A program made the position numbers and the translations under genes. The notes beneath the pieces are model-generated. The model was not told the origin of the DNA. It did no database searches and saw only the letters and a program-made list of their open reading frames with translations. Source: Spirochaetes bacterium GWF1_49_6 (GTDB taxonomy: Bacteria; Spirochaetota; Brevinematia; Brevinematales; GWF1-51-8). From it: a stretch of 11,631 nt of DNA. The stretch is taken from positions 5,501-17,131 of the forward strand of contig MIBD01000006.1 of the NCBI GenBank assembly GCA_001829395.1, in the 5' to 3' direction. Shown here piece by piece: positions 5,777 to 11,631 of this stretch (its first letter is position 1; each line of letters starts with the position of its first letter).

Positions 5777-6791
5777 GTTCCCGAAAGGCGTGCGCAGACG
5801 TAAGAATAAGCTGGATAATTTTGTGTTTTCCTCACGCGTACGGATTGCCAGAAATCTCGAAGGATTGATGTTTCCTCATTTCCTGAAAGAAAAAGATAAA
5901 TATGAAATCGACGAGAAATTAACCGATAAAATAAAGGAACTGCCGTACCGTCTGAATACGATGAGTTTCGATGAGATTCCCCACGGTCAGGTCATGGTCT
6001 ATGTGAGCACCAATGTGATTACGCAGGAATTTGTCCGAAACGGCAGAAAGATGATTTCCGATATGACCGGGGACTGGGTCATACTCATCAACGAGGATGA
6101 CCATCTACGGATTTTCGCGATAGAGAAAGGGTACAATATTAAAAAGATATACCAGCGTCTGGCCGACGTACTGGGTACGGTCGAGGACAAGGTCGATTTC
6201 GCGTTCGACGAGAAATGGGGATACCTGACGTCGTCGATTTTAAATATCGGGACAGGGCTCCGTTTATCGGTGCTGGTGAATTTGTACGGGATGATGGCCG
6301 GCAAGCAGATACACGCGTTTACCGAAAGTGTGAACAGTATCGGATACTCGGTGGCGAATGTAGGGGGCGACAAGTCCACGAGCGGGCTTTATTATATCTC
6401 GAATATTTACTCGATAGGCCTTTCCGAGGACGATATGGTGAACGAGTTCGAGGAAATGATCTCACGGCTGTACCTTCTCGAGATGGATATGCGGCGTACT
6501 TACTTCAGCCAAAGGCAGGAACGCGAGATTGTATTCGAGGAGATTTTCGAGCTGAAGAACCGTGATAAGATCGGGTGGAGCGATATGCTTTATTATGTTT
6601 CCCTGCTCGATTCGATGAGCGGGAAATATCTCACGATCGGGGACAGGGACGAGCTCAGGACTCTCGTGGTTCAGGGAACCGACGATTATTTAATATACCG
6701 GAATAATATTCCGGCTGACAATACCGCTTCTGAGAGAATGGAGTTATTAAAGAGAGTGATCTCTCAGATGAAGTACAAATCGGTCGCGTAG
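5763..6791 (+). CDS. mcsB: McsB-type protein-arginine kinase homologue with altered active site, 342 aa
   Basis: Phosphagen-kinase-fold protein; McsB transfers phosphate from ATP to arginines of target proteins, marking them for ClpC. Fold signatures are clear: SSRVRIARN (23-31), NEDDHLRI (110-117), YLTSSILNIGTGLR (154-167) and YYISN (210-214). Nucleotide-binding arginines at 25, 27, 116 and 167 are kept. Key residues differ from B. subtilis McsB as I recall it. NEEDH is NEDDH (Asp112), TSCPTN is TSSILN (Ser158 for the reactive Cys), and HLP is NLY (173-175). The loop that should read RGIYGEGSEA reads ANVGGDKSTS (198-207), losing its Arg and both Glu. The C-terminal RDxxRA phospho-arginine sensor is replaced by ASERME (322-327). 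The protein may be inactive, weakly active or changed in substrate. The ATG lies inside mcsA with no strong ribosome site, which points to coupling; no better start precedes SSRVR. Confidence 0.9.
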   Translation: MRSIEFPKGVRRRKNKLDNFVFSSRVRIARNLEGLMFPHFLKEKDKYEIDEKLTDKIKELPYRLNTMSFDEIPHGQVMVYVSTNVITQEFVRNGRKMISDMTGDWVILINEDDHLRIFAIEKGYNIKKIYQRLADVLGTVEDKVDFAFDEKWGYLTSSILNIGTGLRLSVLVNLYGMMAGKQIHAFTESVNSIGYSVANVGGDKSTSGLYYISNIYSIGLSEDDMVNEFEEMISRLYLLEMDMRRTYFSQRQEREIVFEEIFELKNRDKIGWSDMLYYVSLLDSMSGKYLTIGDRDELRTLVVQGTDDYLIYRNNIPADNTASERMELLKRVISQMKYKSVA

Positions 6792-6817
6792 TTAACGGGC
6801 CGGGGAGAAAAAATAAG

Positions 6818-9382
6818 ATGCATGATTATACCGGTTTTACACCTACCGCACAGAAGGTGATATCGATCCTGTCACAGCAGGAAGCGAGACGTTTGTTCAG
6901 CGAAGAACTGCTGCCCGAGCATTTGTTCCTCGGACTTCTCAGGGAGCCCGAAGGGGCGGGAGTTCGGACGCTTTTATCGCTGGGAATCAATATTGACGAC
7001 ATTAAGCGCGAGGTCGAATTAACCCTTCGCAACCGCAGCGGAAATACCCTGACATTGGGCGGTATCCCTATATCCAAACGGGTAAAGCTGGTGCTCGATT
7101 TGTCGCGCCAGGAAGCAAAAACAATCGGTCATAACTATATCGGTACCGAACATCTCCTTCTGGGCATACTCGCCGAGGATAACCCGGAAGCGATACTCCC
7201 GTTCCTGCTGGAAAACCGCAGTATCGACATTAATCAGGTGCGCAGTACGGTGATTAAGACGGTAGGCTACGGCGAAATAAAGAACTGGAAAAAGAAGCGG
7301 AAGGAGATCAAGACCCCGTTTCTCGATAAATTCTCCCGCAACATCACCCAGATGGCGGCGGAGGGAAAGCTCGACCCGGTGATCGGGCGGCATAAGGAAA
7401 TCCAGCGTGTCATACAGGTACTGAGCCGCCGTCAGAAGAATAATCCCATCCTGATCGGCGAGCCGGGCGTAGGGAAGACCGCGATCGTCGAGGGTATCGC
7501 CCAGATGATTATCACGAACTCGGTGCCCGAGAAACTGATCGATAAACGCATCATGCTTCTCGATATGGGGCTTCTGGTCGCGGGTACGAAATACCGCGGG
7601 GAGTTCGAGGAACGTCTGAAAAATGTCGTTAAAGAGACGGAAGATTCGAACGATGTCATCCTTTTTATAGATGAAATACACACCATTCTCGGCGCGGGTA
7701 ACGCCGAGGGCGCCCTCGACGCGTCTAATATGCTGAAACCGGCGCTAGCGCGCGGATTGATCCGCTGTATCGGCGCGACCACATTCGACGAGTATAAGAA
7801 GCGTATCGAGAAAGACAAAGCCCTCGTCCGGCGTTTCCAGCCTATAGTGGTGGATGAGCCCGATGTGGACGGGACTATAGAAATACTCATGCGCATCAAA
7901 TCGAAGTACGAAGAACATCATAATGTCCGTTACACCGATAACGCCATACGCGCGGCTGTGCGCCTCTCGCACCGTTATATCACCGACAGGCATCTGCCGG
8001 ATAAGGCGATCGATGTGATAGACGAGGCGGGCGCGAACGCATCCTCGCTGACGAGCAATAAACCGCAGGAACTGATCGATCTCGAGATAGAGTTATCCAA
8101 CCTTGAGAACAAGAAATCGGAGTTTGTCCGCGGACAGATATACGAACAGGCCGCCGATGTGCGTGACCGGATTCATATTATCCGCGAGAAGTACGAAGAA
8201 CTGAAGCAGAACTGGATATCCAATATCAAGCGTGAAACGGTAATAATCGACCAGAAAGAAATACAGCGGGTATTATCGGTGATTACGAATATCCCGATGT
8301 CGAATCTCGATGATGAGACCAGTTTCGAACGTTACGCGAAAATCTCGACGCATCTCGATGAATCGGTAAAGGGGCAGAGTGAAGCGGTCGGGGTTGTTTC
8401 CAACGCGATCCATAAAAGCGTCGTCGGTTTCCGCGATATAAAGAAACCTATCGCGAGCTTCATATTCCTCGGGCCTACGGGCGTGGGGAAAACCGAACTG
8501 GCGAAGGCTCTCGCGAAATTCATGTTCGGCACCGAGGATTCCCTGATACGTGTGGATATGAGCGAGTATATGGAACGTTTCAACGTCTCCCGTATACTCG
8601 GAGCGCCTCCCGGATATGTCGGATATGAATCCGGCGGGGAACTCACCGAAAAAATTCGGAGAAAGCCCTACTCAGTGGTATTGTTCGACGAAATAGAAAA
8701 AGCTAACCCGGACATCTTCAATATATTCCTGCAAATTCTCGACGAGGGAAAGGTGACCGACAGTCTTGGAAATAAAGTCAATTTCCGCAACACGATCATC
8801 ATTTTCACGTCGAATATCGGAACCGAGCGTCTTTCGCAGAAATCGATCATGGGATTCGGGGATTCCGACGCCGACGAAGAAAAAAAGAAGGAATATGTGC
8901 TCTCCGAACTGAAAAAGAATCTTAGGCCGGAATTCCTCAACCGCATCGATGAGATCGTGGTATTTAATACGCTGGACGGTGAAATACTCGAACAGATATT
9001 CGATAAGATGGTGCATGAACTGAATGAGACGGTTGCGGTGCAGGGTGTGGCGTTTAAGGTCAGCCACACGGTACGCGCGCATGTTATCGAGACGGGGTTC
9101 GATATCAAATACGGCGCGCGGTCTCTCCGCCGTTCCATCAGCCGTCTGATCGAGATACCCGCGTCTCAGAAGATGATTAACGAGAATATGCGGATCGACC
9201 CGGAGAAGGAAAATCTGGAGATTTATGTAGGGATGCATGCCGGTACGATTGACTTTAAATTTAAACGGAATAAAATAAAAGACTGTGAAAAGACCGATAT
9301 CGCCGTTATGGAAAAAATCGGGAAGACCCATCCTATGAAGAAGCGGTCGACTGAAATGGGCGAAGAGGAATTGGTCAATTAA
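6818..9382 (+). CDS. clpC: ATP-dependent unfoldase ClpC (Hsp100, AAA+), 854 aa
   Basis: Hexameric unfoldase that feeds proteins to ClpP. The N-terminal double Clp-N repeat (about 5-150) keeps a Glu in each phospho-arginine pocket: LPEH with Glu34 and GTEH with Glu111. AAA+ module 1 has Walker A GEPGVGKT (214-221), Walker B ILFIDE (281-286) and arginine-finger region VRRF (337-340). The middle domain, with its UVR-like motif, spans about 415-466 and is short as in ClpC, not long as in ClpB. AAA+ module 2 has Walker A GPTGVGKT (552-559), Walker B VVLFDE (620-625) and sensor-2 GARSLRR (766-772). MGF at 678-680 is in the position of the ClpP-docking loop. A Lys/Glu-rich tail from about 808 exceeds the usual end of ClpC (about 810-820 aa in all). 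GGGGAG lies 10 nt before the ATG, 26 nt after mcsB. It was named ClpC from the short middle domain and the mcsA-mcsB context. Confidence 0.96.
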   Translation: MHDYTGFTPTAQKVISILSQQEARRLFSEELLPEHLFLGLLREPEGAGVRTLLSLGINIDDIKREVELTLRNRSGNTLTLGGIPISKRVKLVLDLSRQEAKTIGHNYIGTEHLLLGILAEDNPEAILPFLLENRSIDINQVRSTVIKTVGYGEIKNWKKKRKEIKTPFLDKFSRNITQMAAEGKLDPVIGRHKEIQRVIQVLSRRQKNNPILIGEPGVGKTAIVEGIAQMIITNSVPEKLIDKRIMLLDMGLLVAGTKYRGEFEERLKNVVKETEDSNDVILFIDEIHTILGAGNAEGALDASNMLKPALARGLIRCIGATTFDEYKKRIEKDKALVRRFQPIVVDEPDVDGTIEILMRIKSKYEEHHNVRYTDNAIRAAVRLSHRYITDRHLPDKAIDVIDEAGANASSLTSNKPQELIDLEIELSNLENKKSEFVRGQIYEQAADVRDRIHIIREKYEELKQNWISNIKRETVIIDQKEIQRVLSVITNIPMSNLDDETSFERYAKISTHLDESVKGQSEAVGVVSNAIHKSVVGFRDIKKPIASFIFLGPTGVGKTELAKALAKFMFGTEDSLIRVDMSEYMERFNVSRILGAPPGYVGYESGGELTEKIRRKPYSVVLFDEIEKANPDIFNIFLQILDEGKVTDSLGNKVNFRNTIIIFTSNIGTERLSQKSIMGFGDSDADEEKKKEYVLSELKKNLRPEFLNRIDEIVVFNTLDGEILEQIFDKMVHELNETVAVQGVAFKVSHTVRAHVIETGFDIKYGARSLRRSISRLIEIPASQKMINENMRIDPEKENLEIYVGMHAGTIDFKFKRNKIKDCEKTDIAVMEKIGKTHPMKKRSTEMGEEELVN

Positions 9383-9434
9383 AGTTTTCTGCAATACCGG
9401 AAATAAATTATTCTGATTGTAAGAGGAGGATCAA

Positions 9435-10007
9435 ATGTCATCTCTTTTAACGGCTTTAATTTTCTTAGCAGTGGGAGCAGGTCTGTTTTTTCTTGCGAGA
9501 TTCGCGGTAACGCGTCCTAACGGTGAAAACTGGGGGGGAATCGTTATGTCGTTTGCTATCATCAGCGGCGTAACCTTTTTAATCATGTTAATTGTCTCAA
9601 TCGGGTCTATTTTTGAGAACAAGAATTATTTAGTCGAAATTAAATCTTCTGTAGCAAAGTTTACAGTTCTGCTGAAGGATGGGAATGAGAAGGTGAAGAG
9701 CGCGGCAAGCCCGGTCGAGGCAGTGAATACCATTAACAGTACTATCGAAAAGTATAAGGAAGAATTGAAGGTATATAACGACCTGATAGACAAGGCAGTG
9801 GGTCCCAATAAGGAACTGTCTGTCGAAAAGTACAATAAAATGCTGGAAATCGGCACTGGCTCCCCGCTCCCGATAGAAAACAAAGTGAGCGCGACAACCG
9901 ATTTTACCAATTCTATCAATGAAGCTATCGTCAAATTCGCAAAAGATGCGACAGGCGCCACGGAAATCAAAGATTCTTACGATAAGTTTAAGGCGTTGTT
10001 AAAGTAG
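9435..10007 (+). CDS. Membrane protein with two N-terminal helices and a helical domain shared with the next gene, 190 aa
   Basis: The start ATG follows GAGGAGG at 5 nt. Residues 4-22 and 34-57 are hydrophobic membrane segments joined by a short loop (ARFAVTRPNGENWGG). Residues 62-190 form a soluble, mostly helical, Lys/Glu-rich domain. Its part 69-120 aligns without gaps to residues 31-82 of the following lipoprotein, with 20 of 52 identical by my count, including the shared KDG and VKS. It starts 52 nt after clpC on the same strand with no obvious terminator, so it could be read through from the stress operon. I do not recognise the family and see no catalytic motif. Confidence 0.8.
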   Translation: MSSLLTALIFLAVGAGLFFLARFAVTRPNGENWGGIVMSFAIISGVTFLIMLIVSIGSIFENKNYLVEIKSSVAKFTVLLKDGNEKVKSAASPVEAVNTINSTIEKYKEELKVYNDLIDKAVGPNKELSVEKYNKMLEIGTGSPLPIENKVSATTDFTNSINEAIVKFAKDATGATEIKDSYDKFKALLK

Positions 10008-10068
10008 TTTTCGGGTGATAGTATTTTTTTACTTGAATATTTACATAACATAAGGGTTGGAGGATTTT

Positions 10069-10506
10069 ATGAAAAAGGTATTAGGGTTGAGTATCGTATT
10101 TGCATCGTTGTTAATGTTGTTCTCATGCGGTAATCCTGTCGAAAGCGCGCAGAAAGATATGAAAGCCGCTGTCGAGAAGATGGTTGTTGTTGTAAAAGAC
10201 GGAACCGTTAAAGTGAAATCGGTCACTGCCGCTTCGGAAATCGCCGGCGCTATTAACGCTACCACTGATGAAGCGAAGAAGTGCATCAGCAACTATAACG
10301 CCGTAATCGAAAAGAACCAGATAACCCCCGAGCAGCAGATTAAAATCGAAGAGAACATTAAGGCTACAATGACCGATAAATTTAACACAGTTAATGAATT
10401 CCAGAAGGCAATCGGGGACTCTATTATTTCGCTTTCGACCAATCAGGCTGGAATAGCTGAGGTTCAGAACGCGCTGGAGAACTCGAAATCTGTACTGAAT
10501 TTCTAG
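10069..10506 (+). CDS. Lipoprotein paralogous to the preceding membrane protein, 145 aa
   Basis: I start at ATG 10069, with GGAGG at 10059-10063 (5-nt spacing). A TTG at 10057 overlaps that ribosome site and is rejected. Residues 1-20 are a lipoprotein signal peptide with lipobox LFSC (Cys20). The mature protein is about 125 aa, helical and rich in Lys, Glu, Ala and Asn, without recognisable motifs apart from its similarity to residues 69-120 of the neighbour upstream (KDG, VKS and NYN/VYN landmarks). It lies 61 nt after that gene, same strand. The pair looks like a duplication whose copies took different membrane anchors. The function is unknown; envelope location is inferred from the signal. 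Confidence 0.82.
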   Translation: MKKVLGLSIVFASLLMLFSCGNPVESAQKDMKAAVEKMVVVVKDGTVKVKSVTAASEIAGAINATTDEAKKCISNYNAVIEKNQITPEQQIKIEENIKATMTDKFNTVNEFQKAIGDSIISLSTNQAGIAEVQNALENSKSVLNF

Positions 10507-10542
10507 ATTATACGCTATCGGCATAATATTTGGTAATTCCGC

Positions 10543-10571
10543 TTGACAATTGAATGATGCGGGATTAAGAT
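10543..10571 (+). promoter_or_regulatory. Promoter for the secretin gene
   Basis: Perfect TTGACA (10543-10548), 17-nt spacer, TAAGAT (10566-10571, 4 of 6). The start would be near 10578, about 22 nt before ATG 10600. It indicates that the secretin begins its own transcript rather than depending on clpC. Confidence 0.6.
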
Positions 10572-10599
10572 ATGATAATTCGATTAGGGCGGTACATCA

Positions 10600-11631
10600 A
10601 TGAAAGTTGTCATAAAATCATTAGGCGCGGTTTTCGTGGTATTAATGCTGTCGGTTCTGAGCTACTCCCAGCAGCCCGGCGGGTCTGGTATTCCCGGGGG
10701 GCCTCCGGGGATTGAACCGGTTGATTCCTCCGGCGGCGGAGGCGGGGCATCCGCGAGTATCATACAAATCAAGGGAAAGCTGATTGAACAGCTGCAAGGG
10801 CAGTTCTCCGGTACATTTCAGGGAATGCCGCTAAAAGATGTAATCGCCAACTTTTCCATGCAATCGGGGCTGAATTTTATTGTCAGCCCTAATGTAAACG
10901 CGCAAGTTACCGCTTCGTTTAAGAACGTCTCCCTGAAGGACGCTTTCCTATCCGTACTCTCTACCCACGGGATTTATTACCTTGAACAGGGCAGTATCGT
11001 TAAAATTCTGTCTCTTGCGGAATATAAAAGCGAGCTCCAGAAATCGTATCTGGTTACGAAAACCTATGACGCTTCCATAATTGATCTGAAAAATTTCGTA
11101 TCCGTCATCAAACCCCTTTTGACGCCCGGCGTCGGGAGTGTCGCTATAGACGCGCAGTCCTCTAAAATAATCATAGTGGACGTACCCGATAACTTCGCGC
11201 GTATCGACCAGCTATTTGAGGTGGTATCGACTCTTCCAAAAATGGTGATTATCGAGACGAAAATGGTGCAGGTCAACCTTGAAGACAAGGACGAGGTCGG
11301 GATACGGTGGGAGGCATTGAATCTCGGCGACGCGGTGAACCTGAGTTTTTTGTTCGCTCCCGAGGCGGGGATTGGCAGCGGAGAGAGTTTTAACGCCTCC
11401 GTCAGCAAGACCTTCTCGGATTCACATATCGGGGTGGACGCGCTTATTTCTGCGTTGGCGCATAATTATAACCTCAAGCTGATTTCACAGCCGCAGGTTC
11501 TCGCGATCAACCGAGGCAGCGCGATGATCCACATAGGAAGTAAAGTCCCGTACATAAAGAGCATTGTCAAGAACCCGACGTCCCTCGATCAGACCTCGCA
11601 GGTGGAGTTCCTCGATGTGGGTATCATGCTG
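10600..11631 (+). CDS. Secretin (PilQ/GspD superfamily), N-terminal 344 residues, runs off the right edge
   Basis: Outer-membrane secretins form the gated ring through which type II/III secretion systems, type IV pili or filamentous phages pass. The ATG at 10600 has only a modest AGGGCGG about 8-14 nt upstream. Residues 1-23 are a signal peptide (hydrophobic core, then SYS). Residues 24-52 are a Gly/Pro/Ser-rich tether. Residues 70-137 look like the N0/STN domain (FQGMPLKDVIANFSMQSGLN, then VSLKDAFLSVL). Residues 150-210 are an N1-type ring domain ending VDVPDNFARIDQLFEVV. From about 213 (PKMVIIETKMVQV) the secretin core begins, with the hallmark LISQPQVLAINRGSAMIHIG at 294-313, then VPYI. 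Only one N1-type repeat is visible, as in compact PilQ-like secretins. No stop codon is in the window. Which machine it serves cannot be told from here. Confidence 0.92.
   Translation, partial: MKVVIKSLGAVFVVLMLSVLSYSQQPGGSGIPGGPPGIEPVDSSGGGGGASASIIQIKGKLIEQLQGQFSGTFQGMPLKDVIANFSMQSGLNFIVSPNVNAQVTASFKNVSLKDAFLSVLSTHGIYYLEQGSIVKILSLAEYKSELQKSYLVTKTYDASIIDLKNFVSVIKPLLTPGVGSVAIDAQSSKIIIVDVPDNFARIDQLFEVVSTLPKMVIIETKMVQVNLEDKDEVGIRWEALNLGDAVNLSFLFAPEAGIGSGESFNASVSKTFSDSHIGVDALISALAHNYNLKLISQPQVLAINRGSAMIHIGSKVPYIKSIVKNPTSLDQTSQVEFLDVGIML

Noticed and set aside
8672..9394. Long open frames antisense to clpC (also 7019-7681 and 7432-7899)
   Set aside because: They mirror the clpC coding sequence and have no independent support.
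10057..10068. TTG at 10057 as lipoprotein start
   Set aside because: The codon overlaps the GGAGG of the ATG at 10069, and the extra residues MEDF would spoil the signal peptide.
10508..10526. ATTAT/ATAAT inverted repeat after the lipoprotein as terminator
   Set aside because: Five AT pairs with a bulge and no T-run; not a credible intrinsic terminator.

Overview
The window comes from a diderm (Gram-negative-type) bacterium. It encodes a probable outer-membrane beta-barrel protein, three lipoproteins with clear lipobox cysteines, and the start of an outer-membrane secretin. It also carries an McsA-McsB-ClpC protein-arginine-phosphorylation and unfoldase operon, best known from Firmicutes but also present in some diderm phyla. 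Gene density is high, ribosome-binding sites are strong (GGAGG-type), and several sigma70-like promoters can be read. The phylum cannot be fixed from this sequence; Spirochaetota or a similar diderm lineage is a guess, not a demonstration. I see no insertion sequence, CRISPR array, tRNA, rRNA or other sign of recent transfer.

Left part, minus strand (1-2271): a promoter and a roughly 120-nt foldable leader precede argG (argininosuccinate synthase). After a 1-nt gap comes a signal-peptide protein that looks like a small beta barrel, then, 8 nt on, a lipoprotein cut by the window edge. All three look like one transcript. Divergent from it, at 2353-3615, is a lipoprotein with a fibronectin-III-like region and a transglutaminase-type Cys-His-Asp domain. 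Converging on that gene is folK (HPPK, folate synthesis), which has its own near-consensus promoter. A membrane-anchored protein of unknown function (4212-4832) is transcribed away from folK.

Centre (4833-9382): a 326-nt intergenic region with candidate promoters leads into mcsA, mcsB and clpC. McsA (zinc-cysteine plus UVR motif) is normally the activator of the arginine kinase McsB, which tags proteins with phospho-arginine for the ClpC unfoldase (with ClpP, not in this window). The usual regulator gene ctsR is absent and I see no CtsR or CIRCE operator. Instead a 13-bp palindrome overlaps the promoter-proximal -10 element. The McsB here has the phosphagen-kinase fold signatures but has changed or lost several catalytic and phospho-arginine-sensing residues. 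This is the most interesting point of the window.

Right part (9435-11631): two adjacent paralogous helical proteins of unknown function, one with two N-terminal membrane segments and the other a lipoprotein, so the same domain is attached to two different membranes or faces. They are followed by a consensus-like promoter and the 5' end of a secretin gene (PilQ/GspD superfamily) that runs off the window.
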